A stretch of DNA of 64,000 nucleotides, from contig NZ_CP177163.1 of assembly GCF_046736075.1 (NCBI RefSeq), forward strand, positions 3,410,001 to 3,474,000, given 5' to 3'. This DNA is from Stenotrophomonas sp046736075. Lineage in GTDB: Bacteria > Pseudomonadota > Gammaproteobacteria > Xanthomonadales > Xanthomonadaceae. The position numbers were made by a program, and so were the translations under genes. Below, piece by piece: positions 26,914 through 35,935 of this stretch. The notes under the pieces are model-generated. The model ran no database searches, was not told the origin of the DNA, and was given only the letters and a program-made list of their open reading frames with translations. The stretch's first letter is position 1; the number at the start of each line of letters is the position of its first letter.

Positions 26914-29673
26914 TCAGAACCGGTAGTTCACGCCCAGCATGTAGGTACGGCCCCACTCGATGTACTCCAGCGGCTTGTCCTTGGTGCCGGCATACGTGCG
27001 GTACGGCTCGTTGGTCAGGTTGCTTCCCTGCAGCAGCAGGGTGAGCCCGTGCAGGCTGCTGCTGTTGGCGAAGGTGTAGCTGATCTGCGCATCGGTCACG
27101 TTCTCGCCCACCACGTAGCGCAGCGTGCGGTTGCCGTTGAAGTTGCCGATCTCGCCGATGAAGTCCGAGCGACGGCGCTGGCTGACGCGTGCCTCGAAGC
27201 CATTGCGCTCGAAATACGCCGTGAAGTTGTAAACGCGCTCGGACAGGCCCGGCAGGCTGATCGGATCGCTGCCCACGCTGGAGGCGCTTTCCGGGTCGAC
27301 GATCTTGATGTCGCTGTCGTTGAAGGTCGCCGCCGCCTGGATGCCGAAGCCGCGCAGGCTGTCGGAGAGCATCTCCAGCGGGAACGAGGCGGTCAGCTCC
27401 AGGCCCTTCAGCTTTCCGCCCTGGCCATTCTGCGGCGCGGAGAACGTGCCGGTGGTCAGCAGCGGGGCGGTCATGCCCGGCGGAATCACGTAGCTGGCCA
27501 GCAGGTCGCTGAAGTCGTAGTCATCCACCGACTGGGTGTAGACGTAGCTCTTCAGGTCCTTGAAGAAGACCGCGGCGGCCACGTAGGCCTTCTCGCCGAA
27601 GTACTTCTCGTACGACAGATCGATCGCATTGGCGCGCCACGGATCCAGCAGCGGGTTGCCGCCGCTGCCGCCGGGCTTGCCGGTGGCCGTGTCCACGCCG
27701 AATTCCAGGCCGGCGCGCATCTGGTCCACGCGCGGGCGCGCAACCTGCTTGGCGGCGGCGAAGCGCAGCGTCTGCTGGTGCGGGAACATGAAGACCAGGT
27801 TCAAGCTCGGCAGCCAGTCGGTATAGGTCTTGCCGGAGTCGATCGGCAGCACTTCCTGGCCGGCCGGGCGCGAGCGGTCGAAGTAGTTCGACTGCGAGCT
27901 CTGGTCGGTGCGGATCATCTGCACGCCGATGTTGCCGCGCACGCCCACCTCACCGATGTCGGTGTTGAGGTTGGCGCGCAGCCAGGCCGTGGTGGTCTTT
28001 TCCTGCACCACCCACGACTTCGGAATCAGGTAGTCCAGATTAGTGACCGGATTGAAGGTCATGTAGCGCGAGACGGCGCCCGGCACGTTCCAGGCGGGAA
28101 TGTAGCCCAGCCCGGCGAAGCCAAGGTTGACCGGCGCGTACTGCAGGTCGCGTTCGATGTTCGCATCGCCCTGCGCGCCGAGCAGGATGTTGCCTTCGGC
28201 CTGGGTTTTTTCCTTGCGGCGGTCGGCGTAGTTCACGCCAACGTCCAGGTCGGAGAACCAGTCCAGTGCCTCGGGCATGGCGAAGGTGGCCTGCAGGCGC
28301 GCACCCTTCAACCGGTCTTCCACCTGCGGCACCTTGCCGTAGCCGGAGCCGTAGATGGTATTGGTCAGGAACAGGGTGTCGGGGTTGGAGTAGTCCAGGC
28401 CCGGGCGGATCTGCGAGAAGCCGTTCGGGTTGACCACCACGCCCACCGAATCCAGCTGCGGCATCGGGGTGAGCTGCAGGTTGTTCTCCAGGTTCAGTTC
28501 GTCGCGCGTGGCCTTGGAGTAGTTCACGTCGGCAACGACCTTGATGCCGTCGAAGTTCAGCTCGTTGTTCCAGCCGAACGCGTCGATCTTGTCCTTGCGC
28601 TTGTTGTACATGCCGCGCACCAGCGGGTACACGCCGGTAGCGGTGCCGCCGGTGAAGGTACCATCGGCGCTCACCTGCGGGTTGGTGATCAGCAGGCCCG
28701 GGGTATAGCCGCCGTTGTAGTTGCTGAGGTTGAGCTCGAACTGGTTGGCGGTGTCGATCTGCTCGGCTTCGGTATGGAATGCATCGAGCGTGCTGGTCCA
28801 CACATTGGACGGGCGGAACTGCACGGTGGCCATGTAGCCGTCGCGCGTGTTGTTGCCGGTACGGCGCAGCGCCTTGATGCCGTCGGAGAACATCGTGCCA
28901 GGGGCGAGGCCAGGGCGGTTGCCGTTGTCGGTGTGCTCGGTGGTCCACGGCTCGTACAGGCCGACCTGGTTCTCCTGGATCGGGTTGTCGCTGTGCGCAT
29001 AGCCGATCGACACGCCCAGGGTGTTGTCCATGAACTGGTCGATGTAGCTGACGCTGAAGCGGTTGCCGAAGGCATCCACATTGGCGGCCTTGCCGAGCGA
29101 GCTCTTCTGGTAGCGGCCGCTGATGGCGATCACGCGGTCGGCGAAGCTCAGCGGGCGCACGGTCTGCATGTCGATGGTGCCCGACAGGCCCTGGCCGACC
29201 AGTGCCGCATCGGGGGTCTTGTAGACCACTACGCCGTTGACCAGTTCCGAGGGGTACTGATCGAACTCGACGCTGCGGTTGTCGCCGGTGCTGACCACCT
29301 CGCGCCCGTTGAGCAGGGTGGTGGCGAAGTCCGGTGACAGACCGCGCACGCTGATCACCTGGGCACGGCCGGCCACGCGCTGGGCGGCCAGGCCGGGCAG
29401 GCGGCCCAGCGATTCGGCGATGCTCACGTCTGGCAGCTTGCCGATGTCTTCGGCCGAGATCGCCTCGACCACCGAGGTGGCGTCCTGCTTGATCGCGATC
29501 GCGTTCTCGATGCCGCGGCGGATGCCGGTGACCTGCACGGTGTCCAGGTTGGTGGCCGAGGTCGCGGTCTTCGGTGTGGTGGTGTCCGGTTCGGCGGTCT
29601 GCGCCGACGCCATCAACGGCGTCAGGGCGACGGCCAGCGCGAGACTCAGCGCGCTGCGCTTGCGGTTCAACAT
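26914..29673 (-). CDS. TonB-dependent receptor, probable maltodextrin transporter
   Basis: A 919-residue outer-membrane receptor of the Xanthomonas-Caulobacter TonB family. The signal peptide is MLNRKRSALSLALAVALTPL then MASA; the plug (about 40-180) has TVQVTGIRRGIENAI, IAESLGRLPGLAAQRV and SVRGLSPDFATTLLNGRE; the barrel ends in the typical aromatic C-terminus (MLGVNYRF). Family members import oligosaccharides, for example the maltodextrin receptor MalA of Caulobacter. The substrate is inferred from neighbours: GH13 on one side, GH97 on the other, and the shared operator upstream. A ribosome binding site GGGAGGGG precedes the ATG. Confidence 0.92.
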   Translation of the reverse strand: MLNRKRSALSLALAVALTPLMASAQTAEPDTTTPKTATSATNLDTVQVTGIRRGIENAIAIKQDATSVVEAISAEDIGKLPDVSIAESLGRLPGLAAQRVAGRAQVISVRGLSPDFATTLLNGREVVSTGDNRSVEFDQYPSELVNGVVVYKTPDAALVGQGLSGTIDMQTVRPLSFADRVIAISGRYQKSSLGKAANVDAFGNRFSVSYIDQFMDNTLGVSIGYAHSDNPIQENQVGLYEPWTTEHTDNGNRPGLAPGTMFSDGIKALRRTGNNTRDGYMATVQFRPSNVWTSTLDAFHTEAEQIDTANQFELNLSNYNGGYTPGLLITNPQVSADGTFTGGTATGVYPLVRGMYNKRKDKIDAFGWNNELNFDGIKVVADVNYSKATRDELNLENNLQLTPMPQLDSVGVVVNPNGFSQIRPGLDYSNPDTLFLTNTIYGSGYGKVPQVEDRLKGARLQATFAMPEALDWFSDLDVGVNYADRRKEKTQAEGNILLGAQGDANIERDLQYAPVNLGFAGLGYIPAWNVPGAVSRYMTFNPVTNLDYLIPKSWVVQEKTTTAWLRANLNTDIGEVGVRGNIGVQMIRTDQSSQSNYFDRSRPAGQEVLPIDSGKTYTDWLPSLNLVFMFPHQQTLRFAAAKQVARPRVDQMRAGLEFGVDTATGKPGGSGGNPLLDPWRANAIDLSYEKYFGEKAYVAAAVFFKDLKSYVYTQSVDDYDFSDLLASYVIPPGMTAPLLTTGTFSAPQNGQGGKLKGLELTASFPLEMLSDSLRGFGIQAAATFNDSDIKIVDPESASSVGSDPISLPGLSERVYNFTAYFERNGFEARVSQRRRSDFIGEIGNFNGNRTLRYVVGENVTDAQISYTFANSSSLHGLTLLLQGSNLTNEPYRTYAGTKDKPLEYIEWGRTYMLGVNYRF

Positions 29674-29797
29674 TTTCCCCTCCCAGGCAATGTTGCCAAT
29701 CGATTTGTGTTTGCCCGGAGGACCCGGGAGCGTCGCGACGCGGTGGCCGTTGACTGCGTGGCTATGGTAGGCAGCGCGTCCGCTGCGGGAATCACCC

Positions 29798-29811
29798 TGC
29801 ATACGTATTCA
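29798..29811. promoter_or_regulatory. Maltodextrin-regulon operator 2
   Basis: TGCATACGTATTCA, the reverse complement of the sites at 24707 and 32070. It is 124 bp upstream of the TonB-receptor start, so a LacI-type repressor bound here could control the outer-membrane import step. Confidence 0.75.
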
Positions 29812-29856
29812 ATGGGATTTCCGCGGCTGTAAGCGGTTACAGATGCGTCATGAAGG

Positions 29857-29883
29857 GTAGTGCCGGCCAGCGGCCGGCCCTAC
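29857..29883. repeat. Single SMAG palindrome
   Basis: GTAGTGCCGGCC-AG-CGGCCGGCCCTAC, headed by GTAG on both strands, between the TonB-receptor promoter region and the GH97 stop. It could end the GH97 transcript before it runs into the receptor operator. Confidence 0.75.
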
Positions 29884-29918
29884 CGGTCAGGCGTGATGCG
29901 CGGTGCAGCGGTTGTCGA

Positions 29919-31985
29919 TCACAACGGCGTGAAACGAATGGCCTGGCCGCCGCCCGGCGCCAGAACGATGTTCAACATATCGGCGCTGGTCACCTCGCGT
30001 GTTTCGCGCTTGAACGCGAACGGGTTGCTGCGGTAGTCGGCGCCCTCGCCATCGCGGTAGATCTCGGCGCGGTAGCGCACGCCCGGTTCCAGGAAGCCCA
30101 GCGACACCGGCAGCACGCGGCCGTGCTCGTCGGTGATGCTGCCCAGATACCAGTCGCGGCTGTGGCGGTCCTTGCGCACCAGGGTGACGTAGTCGCCGAC
30201 CTCGCCGTTCAGCACGCGGCTGTCGTCCCAGTCCACTGCCACATCCTCGATGAAGCGGAACGCTTCGCGGTGCTGTTCATAGTGCTCGGGCAGGTCGGCG
30301 GCCATCTGGATCGGGCTGTAGATCGCCACGTACAGCGCCAGTTGTCGCGCCAGCGTGCTGGGGATGGCCTGGCCGCCTCGCCCCTTCAGGCTGAGGCTGC
30401 CGGGGGTGTAGTCCATCGGCCCGGACAGCATCCGCGTGAACACCAGGTTGACCTCGTGTTCGGGCGGATTGGGGGGCTGGCCCCAGGCGTTGTACTCCAT
30501 GCCACGCGCGCCCTCGCGGGAAATCCAGTTGGGATAGGTGCGGCGCAAGCCGGTGTCCTTGATCGGCTCGTGCGGGTTGACTGCGATGTGCCGCTTTGCC
30601 GCTTCCTGCACCACCTTCAGATGGTGGCGGGCCATGAACTGGCCGTCGTGCCACTCACGCCAGAGCGGGCCGCCGGCCGGATTGCGCCGGTCCACCTGGC
30701 CGTCATCGCAGACGTAGCCACTCTTGAACGAATCCACGCCAAGCCGCGCATACAGATCCAGCGCGGCACCGAGCTGGTCTTCATAGTGTTCGATCGCGCA
30801 GCCGGTCTCGTGGTGGCCGATCAGGTGCACGCCTTTCTTCGCGCCGTAGGCGGCCAGCGCCGCGATGTCGAAATCGGCGGTTGGCCGGGTGAAGTCGAAC
30901 TCGTAGCCGTTGCCCACCCAGTTGCCGTCCCAGCCGGGATTCCAGCCTTCCACCAGCACGCCACGGAAGCCGTGCGCGGCGGCGAAGTCGATCACCCGGC
31001 GGGTCTTGGCGGTGGTGGCCGCATGCTTGGGGCCGGTAGCCCAGCTCTCGTGGTCCAGGTGCATCGACCACCACACGCCCAGGTACTTGGACGGCTTCAC
31101 CCAGCTCACGTCGCCCAGCACATTGGGTTCGTTGAGATTGAGGATCAGGTCGGACTCGACCAGGCCGCCGGCGCGGTCGCTGATCTGCAGGGTGCGCCAC
31201 GGGGTGTCGAAGGGCAGGGTGCGGCGCACCTTCCAGCCTTCGGCCGACGGCGACAGCTGCGCACGCAGGCGCTGGCCGTCGGTACGGCGCAGCCACATGC
31301 CGGCATAGTCCACCAGCGCTGCTTCGTGGATCGCCACATGCAGCCCATCGCGGCTGCGCAGCGTGATCGGCGTATGCACCAGCGGAACCTGGTCCAGCGG
31401 GGTGCGCTGGTACAGGTATTCGTAGTGGATCGGTTCACCGGCGGGTATCCACCACGCGGTTGATTCGGGGGCGATGACGAACTCGGTCAGTTCCTCGTCG
31501 ATGATCGCCTCGCGCATGCCCGCCTGCTCGGGGAAGCGGTAGCGGAAGCCAAGACCGTCGTCGTAGACGCGGAACACCAGGTCGATGCGACGTCGGGCAC
31601 CGCTGCGTTCGCCCAGCTGCACGGTCACTTCGTTGTAGTGGTCGCGCACGATGCGGCGTTCGCCCCACGGCTGTTCCCATTGTCCGTCGGCGCTGCGCGT
31701 GGTCTGGCCGAGCAGGGACAGGTCGCGGTCCAGCCGCCCGTCGCGCAGCTGGAAGCCAAGCCGGGACTCGGCCACCACCGTCTCGCCAAGGCGCTCGACC
31801 CGGTAGGTCGGCATGCCGCCATCGAGCTGCAGCGACACGCGCAGCACCTTGCCGGGCGATTCCACGCTGGCCACGGTGACCGGCGCGGCCCAGGCCGCGG
31901 CGGTGGCCAGCAGCAGCGACAGGGCGGTGCCCAGCCGGTAAAAGCGCGCATGTCTGCCGCGCGGTGAGTGCAGTTTCGTCGGCAT
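29919..31985 (-). CDS. GH97 alpha-glucosidase (SusB-like)
   Basis: A 688-residue glycoside hydrolase family 97 enzyme, signal peptide at the N-terminus (ALSLLLATAAAWAAP), therefore periplasmic. The N-terminal beta-sandwich (GETVVAESRLGFQLRDGRL; LVFRVYDDGLGFRYRFPEQA) is followed by the barrel with VEGWNPGWDGNW, IGHHETGCAIEHYEDQLGA (E393) and DSFKSGYVCDDGQVDRR, then a C-terminal sandwich. The HHETG glutamate is what inverting SusB-type alpha-glucosidases show. It would release glucose from the non-reducing end of maltodextrins imported by the receptor. Divergent from the glycosidase-transporter-amylase operon, sharing the operator at 32070. Confidence 0.93.
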   Translation of the reverse strand: MPTKLHSPRGRHARFYRLGTALSLLLATAAAWAAPVTVASVESPGKVLRVSLQLDGGMPTYRVERLGETVVAESRLGFQLRDGRLDRDLSLLGQTTRSADGQWEQPWGERRIVRDHYNEVTVQLGERSGARRRIDLVFRVYDDGLGFRYRFPEQAGMREAIIDEELTEFVIAPESTAWWIPAGEPIHYEYLYQRTPLDQVPLVHTPITLRSRDGLHVAIHEAALVDYAGMWLRRTDGQRLRAQLSPSAEGWKVRRTLPFDTPWRTLQISDRAGGLVESDLILNLNEPNVLGDVSWVKPSKYLGVWWSMHLDHESWATGPKHAATTAKTRRVIDFAAAHGFRGVLVEGWNPGWDGNWVGNGYEFDFTRPTADFDIAALAAYGAKKGVHLIGHHETGCAIEHYEDQLGAALDLYARLGVDSFKSGYVCDDGQVDRRNPAGGPLWREWHDGQFMARHHLKVVQEAAKRHIAVNPHEPIKDTGLRRTYPNWISREGARGMEYNAWGQPPNPPEHEVNLVFTRMLSGPMDYTPGSLSLKGRGGQAIPSTLARQLALYVAIYSPIQMAADLPEHYEQHREAFRFIEDVAVDWDDSRVLNGEVGDYVTLVRKDRHSRDWYLGSITDEHGRVLPVSLGFLEPGVRYRAEIYRDGEGADYRSNPFAFKRETREVTSADMLNIVLAPGGGQAIRFTPL

Positions 31986-32069
31986 GTCCCCTCCCAAGGT
32001 CGCCGGAACCAGGCTGGACTATAGCCACGCGATTCCGGTGTTCCGGCGGCCCGGTGCGCCGCATCGGCA

Positions 32070-32083
32070 TGAATACGTATGCA
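32070..32083. promoter_or_regulatory. Maltodextrin-regulon operator 3 (divergent promoter region)
   Basis: TGAATACGTATGCA, identical to operator 1. It lies in the 249-bp gap between the divergent GH97 gene and the glycosidase-transporter-amylase operon, 84 bp from one start and 151 bp from the other, and could control both directions. Confidence 0.78.
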
Positions 32084-32234
32084 GGCAGGCACGCGCCGTG
32101 GCGTGCCGTCTACCATGAGGACAGGCACCCTGGGAGGGGGCCGCGACCCTCGTGCCGGGCAGCCGGTGCGGTGGAACCACAACGCGTGCAAAGAGGGAGG
32201 GAGGCCGACGGGCGCAAGCCGGTCCGCCGCTTCG

Positions 32235-34451
32235 ATGCTGAAGATGATCTGCCTGACCGCTGCCCTCGGGGCGGCGATGATGTCCACCGCCGGGGCGGCC
32301 GACCTGACCTTCGATGGGCGCACTGCGCGTGCCGATGCAACCGCTGACGGCGGCTACCGTCTGTCCAGCGGGCAAACGGTGGTGGCCATCGGTGCCCAGC
32401 CGATGCGCAGCCAGACCGGCAGCGTGATGTTCGATGCGCTGTTCGCGCTGGCCCAGCAGGAACTGGCGGCCGACCGCGTCGAGGCGATCCGCGATCCCGC
32501 CTTCAACCAGGGCAATCCGGTGCCGTGCGCCTGCTTCCAGACGGGCGAACGCTGGCCCTACGTGTGGACGCGCGATGTGAGCTTCGCCGCCGACCTGGCG
32601 CTCTCGCGGCTGGACCCGGTCCGCACCCGGCAGTCGCTGCAGTTCAAACTGTCCACCGCCCGCGACGGACATACCCCGGGCCTGTTCGTGGCCCAGGACA
32701 CCGGCTCCGGCGGCAGTTGGCCGATCAGCAGCGACCGCGTGGTGTGGTTCCTGGCCGCGCGCGGCCTGCTCGACAACACGCCGTTCGCCAGCCAGACCTG
32801 GGAGGCGCTGCAGGCCACGCTGGCGCAGGACCGCGCGATGGTGTTCGATGCGCACGTCGGGTTGTACCGCGGCGAGACCTCGTTCCTGGACTGGCGTGAA
32901 CAGACCTACCCGGACTGGACCCGCGAGGACGTGCGCTTCATCGGCGATTCCTTCGCGCTGTCCACCAACGTGCTGCACTACCAGGCGCTGCGCCTGGCCG
33001 AGCGGATGGCGCGCGAGGTGGGCGACGAACGCGCCGTGACGTACGCGGCCTGGGCCGACGCGCTGGCCCGGCAGATCGACGCGCGCTTCTGGCGCGAGGA
33101 CGCCGGCATGTACATGAGTTACATCGGCGACGCTGCGCACCCGGTGCCCTACGCCAAGTACGACCTGCTGGGCATTTCGCTGGGCGTGCTGGCCGATGTG
33201 TTCCCGGCCGGGCGTGCGCGCCGCGCGCTGGCCAGCTACCCGGCGGTGGAGGGCGGCAGCCCGGTGGTGTGGCCGCAGGAGGCGCAGCAGCCGATCTACC
33301 ACAACCGCGCCGTGTGGCCGTTTGTCAGCGCGTATTCCCTGCGCGCCGCCCGCCGCGTGGACGATGCCGCGCGCATCCGGCTGGAGATCGAGTCGCTGAT
33401 GCGCGGCAGCGCACTGGCCGGGTCGAACATGGAAAACTACGAGATGCGCAGCCTGGCCGTGCATGTGGACGAAGGCGCGCTGAGCGGCCCCGTGGTCAAC
33501 TCGCCGCGCCAGTTGTGGTCGGTGGCCGGCTACCTGTCGATGGTGCTGGACGGCGTGTTCGGCGTGGAGGCCGACGGCACGGTGGCGCCGAAGCTGCCGG
33601 TCGCGCTGGTGCCGCAGCTGTTCGGCACGCGCCGCAGCATCGAACTCGACGACGGCCGGCATCGCTACATCCTCACCCGTCCGCGCACGCTGGACGGTGA
33701 ACTGCTGGTCGCCGGGAAGATCGTGCGCAAGGGCAACACCGTCAGCGTGCAGCTGATGGCCCAGCCGCAGCCGGCCGCAGTGGGCACTGGCCGTACCGCG
33801 CCAGGCCCGGCAGCGACTGCCCTGGCGGCAGCGTACGCGCCGGCCACGCCTGCCGCACCGACGCCGTCCAGGCGCGGCCGCACCTGGTCGATGCCGATCC
33901 CGGCCAACCACGTGCTCTGGCTCGATGGCCGAGAGGTCACCGCCGCATCGCCCTTCACCCTCGCCGACGACGGCCACCAGCACTGCCTCAGCCTGACCCG
34001 GCGCGAGGGCGCGCTGGAATCGCTGCACAGCCCGACCACCTGCGTGGGACCGCAGCAGCGTCTGGCCGGTGCCGCCGCCTGGACCTGGACGGCCGCCGCG
34101 CCCACCCGCGTACGCGTGCGGCTGCGCTACGACAATCGCAATGGCCCGATCAACACCGGCGTTACGGCGGCGGTGAAGCAGCTGGTGGTGCAGTGCGCCG
34201 GCCAGCCGGTGCAGCGCGCCACGGTAACGATGCCGCACAGCGTCGGCCCGCAGGATTCCACCGCCGCCGAGTTCGCGCTGCCCACGGGGCGGTGCCGTTT
34301 CAGCCTTGAGCAGGGCTTCAACATGAGCGCGCTGGAACATTTCGCCCAGTACAACGGCGGCAAGGGCGGGCGCGATGGCGTGCTCAACACGGCCAGTGTC
34401 AGCGCTCTGCTGATCGCGCCGATTGCCGGTGACGCGGAGGATGCGCGATGA
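32235..34451 (+). CDS. Putative (alpha/alpha)6-barrel glycosidase, glycogen-debranching/glucoamylase-like
   Basis: A 738-residue exported protein (leader MLKMICLTAALGAAMMSTAG A). The main part (about 30-480) looks like a six-hairpin glycosidase: ERWPYVWTRDVSFAADLALS, YRGETSFLDWREQTYPDW, VWPQEAQQPIYHNRAVWPFV. Acidic residues in the first two are candidates for catalysis, but the GH family cannot be named. An Ala/Pro/Thr linker (about 515-545) leads to a C-terminal domain of about 190 residues with four Cys (DDGHQHCLSLTRREG, SPTTCVGPQQ, VVQCAGQPV, LPTGRCRFSLEQG) of unknown function. First gene of a three-gene operon; the weak ribosome binding site leaves the start uncertain. Role inferred: debranching or trimming of maltodextrins in the periplasm. 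Confidence 0.75.
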   Translation: MLKMICLTAALGAAMMSTAGAADLTFDGRTARADATADGGYRLSSGQTVVAIGAQPMRSQTGSVMFDALFALAQQELAADRVEAIRDPAFNQGNPVPCACFQTGERWPYVWTRDVSFAADLALSRLDPVRTRQSLQFKLSTARDGHTPGLFVAQDTGSGGSWPISSDRVVWFLAARGLLDNTPFASQTWEALQATLAQDRAMVFDAHVGLYRGETSFLDWREQTYPDWTREDVRFIGDSFALSTNVLHYQALRLAERMAREVGDERAVTYAAWADALARQIDARFWREDAGMYMSYIGDAAHPVPYAKYDLLGISLGVLADVFPAGRARRALASYPAVEGGSPVVWPQEAQQPIYHNRAVWPFVSAYSLRAARRVDDAARIRLEIESLMRGSALAGSNMENYEMRSLAVHVDEGALSGPVVNSPRQLWSVAGYLSMVLDGVFGVEADGTVAPKLPVALVPQLFGTRRSIELDDGRHRYILTRPRTLDGELLVAGKIVRKGNTVSVQLMAQPQPAAVGTGRTAPGPAATALAAAYAPATPAAPTPSRRGRTWSMPIPANHVLWLDGREVTAASPFTLADDGHQHCLSLTRREGALESLHSPTTCVGPQQRLAGAAAWTWTAAAPTRVRVRLRYDNRNGPINTGVTAAVKQLVVQCAGQPVQRATVTMPHSVGPQDSTAAEFALPTGRCRFSLEQGFNMSALEHFAQYNGGKGGRDGVLNTASVSALLIAPIAGDAEDAR

Positions 34452-35935
34452 GCCGTACCGCCAAACCCACGCTGTCGTTCTGGCAGATATGGAACATGTG
34501 TTTCGGCTTCCTTGGCATCCAGTTCGGGTTCGCGCTGCAGAATGCCAACGCCAGCCGCATCTTTGAAACGCTGGGCGCACCGATGGACGCCGTGCCCGGG
34601 CTGTGGATCGCCGCGCCGCTGACCGGCCTGCTGGTGCAGCCCATCATCGGCTACCTGTCCGACCGCACCTGGACGCGCTGGGGTCGCCGCCGCCCGTACT
34701 TCATGATCGGCGCGGTGTTCACCACCTTGGCCCTGCTGGTGATGCCGAACTCGCCCACCCTGTGGATCGCCGCCGGCACGTTGTGGGTGCTGGATGCTTC
34801 CATCAACATCTCGATGGAACCGTTCCGCGCCTTCGTCGGCGACAAACTCTCGCCGCGGCAGCGCCCCACCGGCTATGCGATGCAGAGCTTCTTCATCGGC
34901 GTCGGTGCCATCATCGCCAGCTTCCTGCCGTTCATCCTGGCCCACTTCGGCGTGGCCAACACCGCCGCTGCCGGTGAAGTGCCGCCAACCGTGCGCTACG
35001 CGTTCTACTTCGGCGCGGCGGTGCTGCTGGCGTCCATCGCGTGGACGGTGTTCAGTACCCGCGAGTATTCGCCGCAGGAACTGGCCGGCTTCGACGACGC
35101 CGAACCGCCTGCCGCGCAGCAGAGCGCGCCGTTGACTGGTCCGCCGGCGTGGGGCCAGATCGGCGCGTGGATCGCGCTCGGCGCCGCGCTGGCGGTGGCC
35201 ATCGCGTGGCGCGACGGCGACAAGATGCTCTACGTGCTGGCCGGGTTGTGCGCGGCCTACGGCCTGCTGCTGGGCGTGGCGCGGGTGGTTCCCGGGCGGC
35301 ACATGCTGGCCGTCATCGTCGACGACCTGCGCGCCATGCCGCGCACCATGCGTCGCCTGGCGTGGGTGCAGTTCTTCTCCTGGTTCGCGCTGTTCGCCAT
35401 GTGGATCTACACCACCGCCGCCGTGGCCGGCACCCACTTCGGTTCCAGCGATCCGGCCACGGCCGCCTACAACGAAGGCGCCAACTGGGTGGGCGTGCTG
35501 TTCGGCGCCTACAACGGCTTTGCGGCACTGGCCGCGCTGCTGATCCCGGTGATGGTGCGCTGGATGGGCCTGCGCTGGAGCCACCTGGTCAACCTGTGGC
35601 TGGGCGGGCTGGGGCTGGTTTCGCTGATGCTGATCGACGATCCACGCTGGCTGCTGGTGTCGATGGTCGGCGTCGGCTTCGCCTGGGCCTCGATCCTGTC
35701 GCTGCCCTATGCACTGCTGTCCGACAGCGTGCCGGCGGCCAAGATGGGCATCTACATGGGCCTGTTCAATTTCTTCATCGTCATTCCGCAGCTGGTCGCG
35801 GCCGCCGCGCTCGGCTTTACGCTGCGCGTGTGGCTCGGCGGCGAGCCGATGCACGTGCTGGTGCTGGGCGGGGTGAGTCTGTTCATTGCCGGGCTGTGCG
35901 TACTGCGGGTGCCGGCCCACCAGGAGGCTGTCTGA
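34448..35935 (+). CDS. MFS sugar transporter, SLC45/GPH-like (maltose or maltodextrin)
   Basis: A 495-residue inner-membrane transporter with about twelve hydrophobic segments. The loop between helices 2 and 3 reads GYLSDRTWTRWGRRRPYF, the signature of MFS/GPH proton-coupled sugar transporters, and helix 5 carries SFFIGVGAIIASFLPF. Start and stop both overlap the neighbours (ATGA with the glycosidase, TGATG with the amylase), so the three genes form one translational unit. Likely substrates are maltose or small maltodextrins produced in the periplasm by the flanking enzymes. Confidence 0.9.
   Translation: MSRTAKPTLSFWQIWNMCFGFLGIQFGFALQNANASRIFETLGAPMDAVPGLWIAAPLTGLLVQPIIGYLSDRTWTRWGRRRPYFMIGAVFTTLALLVMPNSPTLWIAAGTLWVLDASINISMEPFRAFVGDKLSPRQRPTGYAMQSFFIGVGAIIASFLPFILAHFGVANTAAAGEVPPTVRYAFYFGAAVLLASIAWTVFSTREYSPQELAGFDDAEPPAAQQSAPLTGPPAWGQIGAWIALGAALAVAIAWRDGDKMLYVLAGLCAAYGLLLGVARVVPGRHMLAVIVDDLRAMPRTMRRLAWVQFFSWFALFAMWIYTTAAVAGTHFGSSDPATAAYNEGANWVGVLFGAYNGFAALAALLIPVMVRWMGLRWSHLVNLWLGGLGLVSLMLIDDPRWLLVSMVGVGFAWASILSLPYALLSDSVPAAKMGIYMGLFNFFIVIPQLVAAAALGFTLRVWLGGEPMHVLVLGGVSLFIAGLCVLRVPAHQEAV

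Noticed and set aside
26830..29337. An 835-codon open frame antisense to the TonB receptor
   Set aside because: It is low-complexity His/Val/Gly-rich, opposite a conserved receptor, and begins inside the receptor terminator.
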